Below, piece by piece: positions 6,097 through 15,581 of a stretch of 48,227 nt of DNA; the stretch's first letter is position 1, and every line of letters starts with the position of its first letter. The notes below the pieces were generated by a model. That model searched no databases. It saw only the letters and a list, made by a program, of their open reading frames with translations, and was not told the origin of the DNA. The position numbers and the translations under genes are program-made. The DNA is from an uncultured Woeseiaceae bacterium (lineage in GTDB: Bacteria; Pseudomonadota; Gammaproteobacteria; Steroidobacterales; Woeseiaceae), in the NCBI GenBank assembly GCA_947259985.1, contig CAMYOJ010000014.1, positions 1-48,227 of the forward strand, given 5' to 3'.

Positions 6097-9015
6097 TTAT
6101 TCGAACGCGAACATCATGCGAACGCCGGTGCGTGTCTCGACGGCCCTGCCGTTCTCGACCACCGGCTCGAACTCCCACCGCTCGACCGCTTTGACGGCGG
6201 AATTGACGAAAGTTTCTCCTGGTTCGGACTTGCGCACCTCGACATCCTTGACCGTACCGTCGGTCGTGACAATGAATATCACGTCGACCCATCCGGACAG
6301 GCTACGGCGCTCCGCGGAACGTGGATATTTTGGCGCGACGTACCTGGTGCGCTTGAGCGAACTGATCGGCACAGTCTTTGGTCCGGCGGGCGGAGCGCTT
6401 TGCGCCGACGCATTCGTCGAAGAAGGCTCGACGGCTCCTCCGCTCGCATCGTCGGTCGCCGGTGTTGAGGTATCCGGACCAGGCACTGCACCGTCGTTGC
6501 TTGCCGCTTCCGTCGCAGCGACTGCGCCGGCCACGATTTCGTCGCCGGCGGTAGCCGCATCGTTCGTCACCTCTTCTGCTTCGGCTGCACTTGCTGCAGC
6601 TGCTTCTGCCGCAGCCGCTTCTGCTGCAGCGCGATCGGCGGCTGCTTGTCGTTCGGCGGCTGCGAGTGCTTCGGCAGCCTGCCGTTCGGCTTCTGCGATG
6701 CGCTGTGCTTCGGCCTGGCGCTCGATCTCGCGGAGTCGCTCCGTTTCGGCCTGGCGCTGGCGCTCGGCAAGCGCATCACGTGCATTGGCGAGCGCGGCCT
6801 CAGCGGCGATTAGCTCGGCATTTCCTGGATCGAATGCGCGGACGTCGCCCAGCAGATTCTGCGCCCCGTTGAAATTACCGTTGTCGATCTCATTGCGGGC
6901 CTGCAACACGATCGTGTTCGCGACCACCGCAAGACCCTGGCGAGCGGCCGTGTTTCCGGGTTCGTTGGACAGAACCAGTTCGTAGTAATAACGGGCGTTG
7001 TCATTCGCCGGAGCCAGCAGGTCGCCTTCTTCGAGGCGGGCGTTGGCGAGTGCCAGCACTTCGTCGGCTTGCTGTGCATTACGTGCAGCGTTGAGTTCGG
7101 CCTCTACTGTATCGATCTCGGCGTTGTCCGACACACCGAGTGAGCGTGCAGCGGCGAGCGAACTGGCGGCGTCCTCGAAACGCTCATCGAGAATTGCCGC
7201 GCGCGCGTCGACCAGATGACCGCGCAGCTGCATCTGGAAAAGCTGGGCAGCCAGGAACGGCAGGCGCGCATTGTCGGGATCGACGCTGCCGATCCTCTGT
7301 AACGCGGCATCCGCGTCGTCGAGGCGTGCTTCGAGTAGCGCAGTTTCCGCGAGGCCCAGCGCTTCGGTGATAATCGCTTCGTACTCTGCCGCGAGCTCCG
7401 CATTGTCTGGGTACGCAGTGGCGGCGGCCGCAAATAGCTCAACGGCGTTATTGCCGGCAGGATTGAAAATCTGGCCGGCCTCGCGCGCGAGTCGCGCCTC
7501 CTCGACCATGGCATCGAGGTCGATACCCGTCTCGGTGCTCGCAGGCGCAATGAAATCCTCATTCGCTTCAGTGACCGCAGGCGTCGTCGCGACCGGCGCC
7601 TCTTTGACCGCAACCGGCTCGTCGGAGCCGCCCAGTAGCCAGAACAGCAGGCTGGCAACGACCAGGACGGCCACAGCCCCGGCACCCAGCACCTTGGGAT
7701 TCCTGAGCGGCGATTCGTCTCCGCCGGAGGCTGAAGCCTGGACTTCTGGTGTCTTTTTCGCTGCTTCGTCGTCCTTCTTGTCTTCACTCGAAAACTTCTT
7801 GCCGACCGAGCTGATCAGGCCAGTGACAGTCTCGGTGAAGCTGGAGTCGACGCTGCCAAACGCGGCGTCGAGCCCTTCGCTGACCGGGGACGAGCTATCG
7901 ACCGGTTCCGCAGACCCCAGGGGCGGGTCTGCCGGCACCGAGCTTGCGACTTTGGGGGCCCTCTCGCTGGCTTCAGGCTTCCCGCCTTTGGCCTTCCTGG
8001 GCTTGTCCGCGGGCTTCGGTGAAACCTTCAGAGCGGGCCTGGCCGCCGTCTCGGAGGCGGAGGCCGCGCCTTTCGCCTTGAACGCGGCGTCGGGCGCTTC
8101 GAGGTGGTGCTTGACCGAGGCCTCGACCGCGAGACGCGCACGACCGGGTGATACGGGTTTGAGCAGGAAACGGTATACCTTGCCGCGATTGATGAGATCC
8201 ATGAGCATTTCGCCATCATCACGACGCCCGGCAACTATCGATACCAGTCGTGTCGACCCTTTGCGCAGGTGCTGCGTCAGCTGCTCGACCTTGTCGCCCA
8301 CCATGGCGGCGTCGACTACGGCAACGCCGACTTTGTGCTTGCGAATGGTCTCATCGGCCTGGGCCAGTGTCGTGGCGTAATGGATGTTGTGAATGCCGCG
8401 AGCCGAATCCTTAATCGTGGCGAGAAACTCCTGGTCCTTGGTCAGGACAAGGACGTCGACGGATCGGGCTCCCACCGCTACCGCGGCAGAGATTTTCTTC
8501 GGGTCCAGCTTAGGCATCTGGCCGGTGCCGTCGCTGATGATCGTCGCCCCGTTCTCGGACGTTTCCATGACGATGTGTTCAGCGGGCTCATCGACATTGG
8601 CCGCCGTGTCATTGGCCGACTCCGCCAGTGCCATGAGGCGCATTTGTCTCGTCGCATCATCGACGAGCTTGGAGATCATGTCGCCCGTGACGTTGCCACG
8701 CACGACCTGGAATACCTCTTTTTCACCGACCAGCGCTTCGAGACCATTGTCAGCGTTGCCGGCCAGAAGGATGCCGAGCGTGTCGGGCGAGCGCTTTTTT
8801 GCCTCACGCAGCGCTTCGAGACCGCTCATGCCGGGCAAGTCCTGGGCCGAGACGATCACATTGATTGGGGTTTCGCCGAGCGTGGTCAAGGCTTCGCTGC
8901 CGCTGGTCGCACAATGCACGGTGTAGCGGTCGCTGAACCCCGAACTGAGGTTGTCCAGCGTGCTCTGTTCACTGTGCAGTAACAATACCTGAGTCTTGTA
9001 TTCGTGCAGGGGCAC
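6097..9015 (-). CDS. Receiver-like / TonB C-terminal domain fusion membrane protein
   Basis: A 972-residue protein with an unusual order. Residues 8-122 look like a response-regulator receiver domain, but Ala57 in VSAQDLPGMSG replaces the phospho-accepting Asp. Residues 187-303 form a second receiver-like domain that keeps Asp235 (AVVDAAM) and Lys286 (FLLKPVSPGR). A charged linker rich in Pro, Lys and Ala follows. One membrane helix lies at 441-462 (VLGAGAVAVLVVASLLFWLL). Residues about 495-720 are repeated helices resembling tetratricopeptide units. An Ala/Glu/Arg-rich coiled coil follows (about 720-800). The last 90 residues are a TonB C-terminal domain (YPRSAERRSLSGWVDVIFIV; VERWEFEPV). 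The predicted topology is cytoplasmic receivers and periplasmic TonB. GTG start 9015 has a strong GGAGGA site. ExbB/ExbD are not adjacent. It may couple an internal signal to outer-membrane transport or the cell envelope; that is inference. Confidence 0.8.
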   Translation of the reverse strand: MPLHEYKTQVLLLHSEQSTLDNLSSGFSDRYTVHCATSGSEALTTLGETPINVIVSAQDLPGMSGLEALREAKKRSPDTLGILLAGNADNGLEALVGEKEVFQVVRGNVTGDMISKLVDDATRQMRLMALAESANDTAANVDEPAEHIVMETSENGATIISDGTGQMPKLDPKKISAAVAVGARSVDVLVLTKDQEFLATIKDSARGIHNIHYATTLAQADETIRKHKVGVAVVDAAMVGDKVEQLTQHLRKGSTRLVSIVAGRRDDGEMLMDLINRGKVYRFLLKPVSPGRARLAVEASVKHHLEAPDAAFKAKGAASASETAARPALKVSPKPADKPRKAKGGKPEASERAPKVASSVPADPPLGSAEPVDSSSPVSEGLDAAFGSVDSSFTETVTGLISSVGKKFSSEDKKDDEAAKKTPEVQASASGGDESPLRNPKVLGAGAVAVLVVASLLFWLLGGSDEPVAVKEAPVATTPAVTEANEDFIAPASTETGIDLDAMVEEARLAREAGQIFNPAGNNAVELFAAAATAYPDNAELAAEYEAIITEALGLAETALLEARLDDADAALQRIGSVDPDNARLPFLAAQLFQMQLRGHLVDARAAILDERFEDAASSLAAARSLGVSDNAEIDTVEAELNAARNAQQADEVLALANARLEEGDLLAPANDNARYYYELVLSNEPGNTAARQGLAVVANTIVLQARNEIDNGNFNGAQNLLGDVRAFDPGNAELIAAEAALANARDALAERQRQAETERLREIERQAEAQRIAEAERQAAEALAAAERQAAADRAAAEAAAAEAAAASAAEAEEVTNDAATAGDEIVAGAVAATEAASNDGAVPGPDTSTPATDDASGGAVEPSSTNASAQSAPPAGPKTVPISSLKRTRYVAPKYPRSAERRSLSGWVDVIFIVTTDGTVKDVEVRKSEPGETFVNSAVKAVERWEFEPVVENGRAVETRTGVRMMFAFE

Positions 9016-9070
9016 TTCGTTTCCTCCAGGGGCTTATGTTGAATCGCGTGCGCGGTACTTGCGTCCGATG

Positions 9071-9076
9071 AGTATA
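9071..9076 (-). promoter_or_regulatory. Candidate -10 box for the receiver-TonB gene
   Basis: TATACT on the reverse strand (5/6 to consensus) lies 55 nt before the GTG start at 9015. No convincing -35 box is visible 16-18 bp further upstream. Confidence 0.35.
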
Positions 9077-9127
9077 TCCAAGGGTTTCAGCCCAATTACC
9101 GGCTGAGTGAGACATATTCCCGATTCT

Positions 9128-9164
9128 GTGACGCGCCGCACAGTGAAAGTGCCGGGCGCGTCAC
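9128..9164 (-). terminator. Possible hairpin downstream of thrS
   Basis: GTGACGCGC (9128-9136) pairs with GCGCGTCAC (9156-9164), nine base pairs with an interior that can pair further. It lies 9 bp after the thrS stop on the reverse strand. No clear U-tract follows, so intrinsic termination is only a possibility. Confidence 0.35.
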
Positions 9165-9173
9165 GTTTGGGCC

Positions 9174-11087
9174 TCAGGCGCGGCTTTCGACCTCGGAGAG
9201 GAGGTTCTCGATGGCTTCGTCGAGCGGCATGACCTGTTGCTTTTTCGAGCCCAGGCGCCGCATCGCGACCGTGCGGTTCTCGAGTTCCCGCTGGCCGACC
9301 GCGAACTGCACGGGCACCTTCGCCACGCTGTGTTCACGCACCTTGTAGGAGATTTTCTCATTCCTGAGGTCGGTTTCCGCCCGGATGCCCCTGGCTCGCA
9401 GCTCGGCCGCTACCTCGTCGGCATACTCGTCAGCCTCGGAGGTGATGGTCAGGACCTTGACCTGCACGGGAGCAAGCCATAGCGGCAGGTTGCCGGCGTG
9501 ATGCTCGATGAGAATGCCCATGAAGCGCTCGAGGGAGCCGAAAATGGCCCGGTGCAGCATGACGGGCAGGTGCTTGTTGCCGTCTTCGCCGATATAGCTC
9601 GCACCGAGGCGTCCCGGCATGTTCAGGTCTACCTGGAGCGTGCCGCACTGCCAGTCTCTGCCGATTGCATCGCGCAGCACGAATTCGAGCTTGGGCCCAT
9701 AGAACGCGCCTTCGCCGGGATTATGGGTGTACTCGAGGCCCGCTGCCTCGAGCGCCTTGATGAGAGCGGCTTCAGCCTGGTCCCAGACGGCGTCTTCGCC
9801 GACGCGGGCTTCGGGCCGGTCGGCAAACTTGATGCGAATATCGTCGAATCCGAAACTGCGGTAGATGCCGAGGATCAGGTCACAAACTGCGATCGATTCA
9901 TCGGTAATTTGCTCGGGCGTACAGAAGATATGGGCGTCATCCTGCGTGAACGCGCGCACGCGCATCATGCCGTGCAACGCGCCCGATGGTTCGTAGCGAT
10001 GGCACTTGCCGAATTCGGCAAGCCGGACCGGCAGGTCCCTGTAACTCGTGATGCCCTGTTTGAACACCTGCACGTGGCCCGGGCAGTTCATGGGCTTGAT
10101 CGCGTACTGTCGACCGTCGACGGTCTCGGTCGTGAACATGTTGTCGCCGAACGTGTTCCAATGACCCGAGGATTCCCACAGGGCACGCGACATGATTTCG
10201 GGCGTGTTGATTTCCTGGTAGCCGGCGGCGTTTTGCTGCTCACGCATGAAGTTGATCAGGCTCTGGAACAGGTTCCAGCCTTTCGGGTGCCAGAACACGG
10301 CGCCGGGCGCCTCTTCCTGAAAATGGAACAGGTCCATGACGCGACCGAGTCGGCGGTGGTCGCGCTTCTCGGCCTCCTCGAGCATGTTCAGGTATTTCCT
10401 GAGCTGTTTTTCGTTCGACCACGCCGTGCCATAGATGCGCTGCAGCATTTCGTTGTTGGAATCGCCGCGCCAATAAGCGCCCGACACATGCGTGAGTTTG
10501 AAGGCCTTGCCCAGTTTTCCGGTCGACGGCAGGTGCGGGCCGCGGCACAAATCAATGAAGTCGCCCTGGCGGTAGAGCGTCAGGTCTTCGTCCGACGGAA
10601 TGCCCTCGATGATCTCGGCCTTGTACTCCTCGCCAATGCCGCGGAAGAATTCTGCCGCCTTGTCGCGCTCCCAGACCTCGCGTTCAATGGCCTCATCACG
10701 GTCGACGATGTCCTTCATGCGTGCCTCGATGGCTTCGAGGTCGGACTCGGTGAACGGCTCCTCGCGCGAAAAGTCGTAGTAGAAGCCGTTTTCGATGGCA
10801 GGGCCGATTGTTACCTGGGTGTCGGGCCAAAGTTCCTTGACGGCTTCGGCGAGCACGTGGGCCGCATCGTGTCGCAGCAGCTCGAGCCCGTCGTCCGAGT
10901 CGCGCGTGAGTATCTCGACGCTGGCATCATCGTCGATGACTCGTGTCAGGTCCCGAAGCTCTCCGTTGATACGAACGGCCACGGCGTCGCGCGCGAGGCT
11001 CTTGCCTATGCTCGCGGCAATCTCGGCGCCGCTCGTCGCGGCATCGTAGTTCCGTGCGGAACCATCGGGTAACGTAATTTTCGGCAT
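9174..11087 (-). CDS. thrS: Threonyl-tRNA synthetase
   Basis: A class II aminoacyl-tRNA synthetase of 637 residues, which charges tRNA-Thr in the cytoplasm. Domains in order are TGS (1-60), the editing/second additional domain with HDAAH at 73-77, the class II catalytic core with [11 protein letters not shown] carrying the zinc-binding Cys, and the C-terminal anticodon-binding domain (about 530-637). The frame is open upstream to 11249, but [10 protein letters not shown] is the usual ThrS start, so I place the ATG at 11087. The longer version would run through the promoter palindrome. Length matches the family (about 640 residues). The usual downstream infC-rpmI-rplT cluster is not here; the gene is divergent from glnS instead. 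Confidence 0.97.
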   Translation of the reverse strand: MPKITLPDGSARNYDAATSGAEIAASIGKSLARDAVAVRINGELRDLTRVIDDDASVEILTRDSDDGLELLRHDAAHVLAEAVKELWPDTQVTIGPAIENGFYYDFSREEPFTESDLEAIEARMKDIVDRDEAIEREVWERDKAAEFFRGIGEEYKAEIIEGIPSDEDLTLYRQGDFIDLCRGPHLPSTGKLGKAFKLTHVSGAYWRGDSNNEMLQRIYGTAWSNEKQLRKYLNMLEEAEKRDHRRLGRVMDLFHFQEEAPGAVFWHPKGWNLFQSLINFMREQQNAAGYQEINTPEIMSRALWESSGHWNTFGDNMFTTETVDGRQYAIKPMNCPGHVQVFKQGITSYRDLPVRLAEFGKCHRYEPSGALHGMMRVRAFTQDDAHIFCTPEQITDESIAVCDLILGIYRSFGFDDIRIKFADRPEARVGEDAVWDQAEAALIKALEAAGLEYTHNPGEGAFYGPKLEFVLRDAIGRDWQCGTLQVDLNMPGRLGASYIGEDGNKHLPVMLHRAIFGSLERFMGILIEHHAGNLPLWLAPVQVKVLTITSEADEYADEVAAELRARGIRAETDLRNEKISYKVREHSVAKVPVQFAVGQRELENRTVAMRRLGSKKQQVMPLDEAIENLLSEVESRA

Positions 11088-11135
11088 GATCCAGACTTTG
11101 TTCGAGGGTGATTCCTGCGTGCCTGCCGGCACGGC

Positions 11136-11178
11136 GCGGTATTGTACGCGAATTGCGGCAGTTCGCGTACAATACCGC
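11136..11178. promoter_or_regulatory. 17-bp palindrome, likely mirrored divergent promoter for thrS and glnS
   Basis: GCGGTATTGTACGCGAA (11136-11152) and its exact reverse complement (11162-11178) flank a 9-nt centre. Each strand carries TTGTAC and TACAAT 20 bp apart. TACAAT is at 11169-11174 for glnS, and the mirror image at 11141-11146 serves thrS. Inferred transcript starts would leave leaders of about 28 nt (glnS) and 47 nt (thrS). The repeat could also be a regulator's operator. Confidence 0.6.
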
Positions 11179-11208
11179 CCCTTCAATCCAGCAGCCAGAC
11201 CACAGCAG

Positions 11209-12891
11209 ATGAGCGAACAGGAGCCGCGGGACTTTATCCGCCAGATCATTCACGACGACCTCGAGTCCGGCAAGCACTCCGAGATCGTCACTCGCTTCCC
11301 GCCGGAGCCGAACGGTTACCTGCATATCGGCCATGTCATGTCGATCTGCCTGAACTTCGGAGTTGCGGCCGAAACCGGCGGCCGCACGTTTCTGCGCCTC
11401 GACGACACCAACCCTGGCAAGGAGAGCCCCGAATACGTCGACGCGATCAAACGTGACGTGCACTGGCTGGGCTTCGACTGGGAGGATCGGCTGACGCACG
11501 CTTCCGATTACTTCGGGCAGCTGCACGATTCTGCTGTCCGCCTGATCGAACTCGGAGTGGCTTACGTTGACAGCCTGAGCGCCGAGGAAATCCGCGAGCA
11601 CCGCGGCACGCTGACCGAGCCGGGCACCAACAGCCCTTTCCGCGACCGCAGTGTCGAGGAAAACCTCGACCTGTTTCGCCGCATGCATGCGGGAGAGTTT
11701 GGGGACGGCGAGCATGTGCTGCGCGCGAAGATCGATATGGCGTCGCCGAACATGAATATGCGCGACCCGGCGGTGTACCGGATTCGACACATACCGCACC
11801 AGAATGCCGGCGACGAATGGTGCATCTACCCAATGTATGATTTTGCTCACGGGCTGTCTGATGCCTATGAGGGCATCACGCATTCGCTGTGCACGCTCGA
11901 GTTCGAGGACCATCGGCCACTCTATGACTGGTTTCTCGACCAGCTTCAGCCCGAGCACCGTCCGCGACAGATCGAGTTCTCACGGCTCAACCTGGCATAC
12001 GCCATCACGAGCAAGCGCAAGCTCAGTGCACTGGTCGAGGAAGGCATCGTTAATGGTTGGGACGATCCGCGCATGCCGACGATTGCGGGCATGCGGCGGC
12101 GTGGCTATCCGCCTGCGGCCATGCGCGAATTCGTGAAGCGAGCGGGCGTCACGAAGAAAGACAAGCTCATCGAGATGGGCGCGCTCGAGACCTGTGTGCG
12201 CGATACGCTCGGGGACGTCGCCGAACGGCGCATGGCCGTGCTGCGACCGCTCAAGGTGGTCCTGACCAACTATCCGGAAGGCCAGGTCGAGACGATGGAA
12301 GCCATGAATCACCCGGCGAATCCCGAGATGGGCACGAGAGAAATGCCATTCTCGCGCGAGCTCTGGATCGAGCAGGACGATTTCATGGAGGAAGCGCCGC
12401 GCAAGTTCTTCCGCCTGAAGCCTGGTGGCGAAGTGCGTTTGCGTTTCGGGTACATCATCAAGTGCGACGAGGTCATCAAGAACGATGCCGGCGAGGTGGT
12501 CGAGCTACGCTGCAGCTACGATCCCGACACGCGCAGCGGAACGGGCAGCAGTGACCGCAAGGTTAAGGGCACGATCCACTGGGTATCGTGCGAACATGCC
12601 ATCGATGCCACGGTGCGCTTGTACGATCGCCTGTTCACCGAGGCGAACCCGAATGCGGCGAGTGATTTCCATAGCGTCCTGAACCCGAACTCACTCGAGA
12701 CCATAAGTGCCAGGCTCGAACCGGCGCTGGGCGAGCTGGCAGCGGGGCAGGCCGTGCAGTTTGAGCGCCTCGGCTATTTTTGTGCCGACGAAAAAGACGA
12801 CGCCGACGAAGCGCGCGTGATCAATCGCATTGTGACGCTGCGCGATTCATGGGCGAAACTCGAAAAGCAGGCCATGCAAAAACAGGGCTAG
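11209..12891 (+). CDS. glnS: Glutaminyl-tRNA synthetase
   Basis: A class I synthetase of 560 residues that attaches glutamine to tRNA-Gln. The HIGH motif is HIGH at 39-42 within [18 protein letters not shown] follows, and the KMSKS loop appears as ITSKRK at 266-271. The C-terminal beta-barrel anticodon-binding domains occupy about 340-560. E. coli GlnRS has about 554 residues, so it is full length. I use ATG 11209 (MSEQEPRDF); the longer open frame to 11086 runs through the promoter palindrome. No strong Shine-Dalgarno sequence precedes it. GlnRS presence implies direct charging of tRNA-Gln, not the GatCAB route. The gene meets the SAM hydrolase gene tail to tail with a 4-bp stop overlap. Confidence 0.96.
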   Translation: MSEQEPRDFIRQIIHDDLESGKHSEIVTRFPPEPNGYLHIGHVMSICLNFGVAAETGGRTFLRLDDTNPGKESPEYVDAIKRDVHWLGFDWEDRLTHASDYFGQLHDSAVRLIELGVAYVDSLSAEEIREHRGTLTEPGTNSPFRDRSVEENLDLFRRMHAGEFGDGEHVLRAKIDMASPNMNMRDPAVYRIRHIPHQNAGDEWCIYPMYDFAHGLSDAYEGITHSLCTLEFEDHRPLYDWFLDQLQPEHRPRQIEFSRLNLAYAITSKRKLSALVEEGIVNGWDDPRMPTIAGMRRRGYPPAAMREFVKRAGVTKKDKLIEMGALETCVRDTLGDVAERRMAVLRPLKVVLTNYPEGQVETMEAMNHPANPEMGTREMPFSRELWIEQDDFMEEAPRKFFRLKPGGEVRLRFGYIIKCDEVIKNDAGEVVELRCSYDPDTRSGTGSSDRKVKGTIHWVSCEHAIDATVRLYDRLFTEANPNAASDFHSVLNPNSLETISARLEPALGELAAGQAVQFERLGYFCADEKDDADEARVINRIVTLRDSWAKLEKQAMQKQG

Positions 12892-13691
12892 GTGCAGTAG
12901 CCCTCGCAGATGACAAGCGGGGCGCCGCGCGCGGCGCCCAGCCCCTCGGCGGCACTCCCCTCGGCTTTCGCAATCTCGACAACGCCAAAGGAATTGACGA
13001 GCGCCAGGAAGTCGCCCGGCTGCGCGCGTCCGTAGGTGGAAAGCATCGGAATCTGGTGACCGCCAATGTTGGCGACGGGTTCTCGTAGCGATTCGATGAG
13101 ACTCTCATCGATATTGCTGATCAGGTTACCGAAGGTGTCTACCGTCACAATGACGCCGCTGACCTTGCCTGGTGATGTTTCGGGTTCGTCGAGCCAGCCC
13201 GGCACCCATTCATGGACGGGTTCCCCGATATCGGGTACGGCTACCCGTCCCGCCGCGATTTCGGCGGCGACCGGGGCAAAGATGTCGCGACCATGAAACG
13301 TCGCGCTCGGCGCAGGCAGTGCGAGAGACTCGAGCCTCGCCAGGTCGAGGCGATAAACGGCCGCATCATCGGCCTTATCCAGAAGCTGAGCCAGCAACCC
13401 GTTATCGGGTGCCATGAACACGTGCTCGTCGTAGTCCACGACGAGAATGTTTCTCTCGGTGCCGACGCCCGGATCGACGATCGCGATGTGTACGGTCCCG
13501 GGTGGGAACCAACGGTAAGAGCGGCTGACCCAGAAACCCGCCTCGGGTGGCCACTGAGCGGGGATGTCGTGCGCAAGATCGACCACGCGAGCGTCGTGGA
13601 AGCGGCCGAGAATCACACCTTTCATCACGGCCGCAAACGGCCCCTTGTGGCCGAAGTCGGTCGTGATCGTGATGATGCCTGATGGCCTCAC
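12888..13691 (-). CDS. S-adenosyl-L-methionine hydrolase (adenosine-forming), DUF62 family
   Basis: This 267-residue protein belongs to the family that includes SAM hydroxide adenosyltransferase and the SAM-dependent chlorinase and fluorinase. Visible motifs are ITTDFG (9-14), VDPGVGTER (72-80), PDNGLL (95-100) and FHGRDIFAP (132-140). The Asp-Arg-His set of hydrolytic members maps to Asp73, Arg80 and His133, so water rather than halide is the likely nucleophile, giving adenosine and methionine. The start is GTG 13691, whose GTGA overlaps the stop of the transporter gene upstream. The open frame continues further but would run through that gene. It is the last gene of a four-gene operon. Its cellular role is not established; removal of SAM is an inference from the family. 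Confidence 0.85.
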   Translation of the reverse strand: MRPSGIITITTDFGHKGPFAAVMKGVILGRFHDARVVDLAHDIPAQWPPEAGFWVSRSYRWFPPGTVHIAIVDPGVGTERNILVVDYDEHVFMAPDNGLLAQLLDKADDAAVYRLDLARLESLALPAPSATFHGRDIFAPVAAEIAAGRVAVPDIGEPVHEWVPGWLDEPETSPGKVSGVIVTVDTFGNLISNIDESLIESLREPVANIGGHQIPMLSTYGRAQPGDFLALVNSFGVVEIAKAEGSAAEGLGAARGAPLVICEGYCT

Positions 13692-14434
13692 GACGCCTCG
13701 GCCGGGTGGCCCAGGCGGTACAAGCGTCTTGCCCAGTAAATAAACACGGTATCGATCATAGCAATCGCCAACTTGAATATGTACTTGGCGGCGCCGAGCG
13801 CGAGTGCTGTGCGCAGGTCGACGATGCCCCACCAGGCAACCAGCGAGTAGATCAGCGTATCGACGACCTGCGAGCTCATCGTCGACAGGTTGTTGCGCAG
13901 CCACAGCCAGCGACCGGCCGTGAACTTCTTGATCTGGTGAAAGGCCCACACGTCGAAATGCTGGCTGATGTAGTAAGCGAGCAGGGAACCGAAGATGAAA
14001 CGTGGCGTGAAGTTCACGATCGTGGCAAAGGCGTTATGAATCGATGACGAGAACTCGGCCGTATCGGGCTTGCTGCTCGGCAGGTACAGCAGGGCCAGGC
14101 TCAACATGAGCAGCACGATCACGCTCACTGCGAAACCCATGCGCACGGCCTTGTTGGCCGCTGCTTTGCCGTAGTTCTCGCTGAGCACATCCGTCGCGAA
14201 GAAGATGCTCGAATAGAAAATGACGCCGAGGCTGGTCTGCAGCCCGAACACCACAGTGAGTTTCGGGCCCTGCAGGTTGGCGAGGATGATGGCGGTCGCG
14301 ATCGCTACCTGCAGACCGGCCTTGCCAAACAGCCGATACAGCAGCAGCGTGCAGCCGAGGTCTGCGACGAGTGTCGTCAGCCACAGAAGTTCCTGGTTGG
14401 CCGCGTAAAAGTCGACGATCGACTGCGGGAACAT
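13688..14434 (-). CDS. yhhQ: Queuosine precursor transporter (VUT/YhhQ family)
   Basis: A 248-residue inner-membrane protein with about six hydrophobic helices, matching the vitamin-uptake-transporter family whose YhhQ member imports queuosine precursors (preQ0/preQ1). Family motifs include GPKLTVVFG near residue 55, FATDVLSENYGK, and the C-terminal SSQVVDTLIYSLVAW. I use ATG 14434; a TTG two codons earlier is possible. The gene starts 14 bp after an acyl-CoA dehydrogenase stop and overlaps the SAM hydrolase by four bases. The window also carries queA and tgt about 29 kb away, the enzymes that use such a precursor, which supports the transport role. Confidence 0.88.
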   Translation of the reverse strand: MFPQSIVDFYAANQELLWLTTLVADLGCTLLLYRLFGKAGLQVAIATAIILANLQGPKLTVVFGLQTSLGVIFYSSIFFATDVLSENYGKAAANKAVRMGFAVSVIVLLMLSLALLYLPSSKPDTAEFSSSIHNAFATIVNFTPRFIFGSLLAYYISQHFDVWAFHQIKKFTAGRWLWLRNNLSTMSSQVVDTLIYSLVAWWGIVDLRTALALGAAKYIFKLAIAMIDTVFIYWARRLYRLGHPAEAS

Positions 14435-14448
14435 CGGCAAACGCGCCC

Positions 14449-15573
14449 TCAGGCGGCAAGTCTGTCCAGGTGCCAGTCTGCGTTGCCGAAACTTTGACCG
14501 ATGGCGGTGAGGCGCTTGAAGTAGTGCGCTACGTCGAGTTCCCAGGTGACTCCCATGCCACCGTGTATCTGCACTGCTTCTTCACCCACGCGCTGGCCGC
14601 TCGAGCTGACGAGGTACTTGATCGAGCTGATCGCCCGTGACGCGTCGGCCCCGCCTTGCGCATAGGTCATGACGGCCCATAGCAGCAGCGACTCGGCCTG
14701 CTCGCACGCCGTGAGCATGTCGACCATCCTGTGCTGCAACGCCTGGAATGAGCCGATTGGCACGCCGAACTGGGAACGACTTTTCGAATATTCGATAGTC
14801 TTGTCCTTGAGCAGGTGCATGATTCCGACGGCCTCGGCACAGACGGCAAGCGTCGCATCCGCGATCGTTGCTTCGAGCGCCGGGAATCCGCCGCCGACTT
14901 CGCCCAGCACCGCAGCGCTGCCGACGCGCACATTCTCCAGCGTGATTTCTGCCGCGCGCAGGCCGTCCACTGTTTGATACGCATTGCGGGACAGGCCATC
15001 GGCCGACGCCTCGACCGCGAACAAGGTAATGCCATCTACACCGCAGGATTCCCCGCCGGTGCGCGCAGGGATTATCAGGATACCGGCGGTCCCGCCGTTG
15101 ATGACGAAGCCCTTGCGGCCGTTCAACAACCAGTCGTCATCTTCGCGCACCGCAGTGGTCGCCACGTTGGCGAGTTCGTAGCGAGCCTGCGGCTCTGTGA
15201 ATGCGAGTGTCGCCTGCAATTCACCGCCCATGATCGGGTGCAGCCACCGTTGTTTCTGCTCTTCATTCGCGACTCGCTTGAGAATGCCGCCCGCGAGCAC
15301 GACGTTTGCAAGATACGGTTCCACAACGAGGCCACGACCAAGACGACGCATCACGACCATGATGTCGATCGGGCCGCCATCGAACCCGCCATCGGCCTCG
15401 CTGAACGGTACAGCCGTCCAGCCGAGCTCTGCGAACATCTGCCAGACCTTATCGCTGTAACCCTTGTCGCTCGCGGCGTACTTCTGGCGCGTGTCGAAGT
15501 CGTAGTCGTTCTCTATAAATTTATCGATGCTGTCGGCCAGCATCTCCTGTACTTCGTTAAGCGAGAAATCCAT
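14449..15573 (-). CDS. Acyl-CoA dehydrogenase, second of an adjacent pair
   Basis: A 374-residue flavoprotein of the acyl-CoA dehydrogenase family, with the N-terminal helical domain (about 1-115), the beta domain (about 120-215) and the C-terminal helical domain (220-374, including AVQIHGGMGVTWELDVAHYFKRL). The usual FAD-contact motif TEPxAGSD is changed to FTEPQARYELANV. This deviation is common where one subunit of a heteromeric ACAD keeps only part of the active site. It starts 8 bp after the other dehydrogenase gene, so the two are almost certainly co-transcribed and may form a mixed complex, as known for steroid-degrading ACAD pairs. The substrate cannot be read from sequence. Confidence 0.85.
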   Translation of the reverse strand: MDFSLNEVQEMLADSIDKFIENDYDFDTRQKYAASDKGYSDKVWQMFAELGWTAVPFSEADGGFDGGPIDIMVVMRRLGRGLVVEPYLANVVLAGGILKRVANEEQKQRWLHPIMGGELQATLAFTEPQARYELANVATTAVREDDDWLLNGRKGFVINGGTAGILIIPARTGGESCGVDGITLFAVEASADGLSRNAYQTVDGLRAAEITLENVRVGSAAVLGEVGGGFPALEATIADATLAVCAEAVGIMHLLKDKTIEYSKSRSQFGVPIGSFQALQHRMVDMLTACEQAESLLLWAVMTYAQGGADASRAISSIKYLVSSSGQRVGEEAVQIHGGMGVTWELDVAHYFKRLTAIGQSFGNADWHLDRLAA

Positions 15574-15581
15574 TGCTTTCC

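Noticed and set aside
7271-8380. 369-codon Ser/Ala-rich open frame opposite the receiver-TonB gene
   Set aside because: Low-complexity translation of the complement of a coding region; no motif is seen.
9498-11072. 524-codon open frame opposite thrS
   Set aside because: The thrS motifs are unambiguous on the other strand; this frame shows no domain and has no ribosome-binding site.
12888-13691. Possible chlorinase or fluorinase
   Set aside because: The Asp73-Arg80-His133 set is that of SAM hydrolases, and I see no halogenase-type context.
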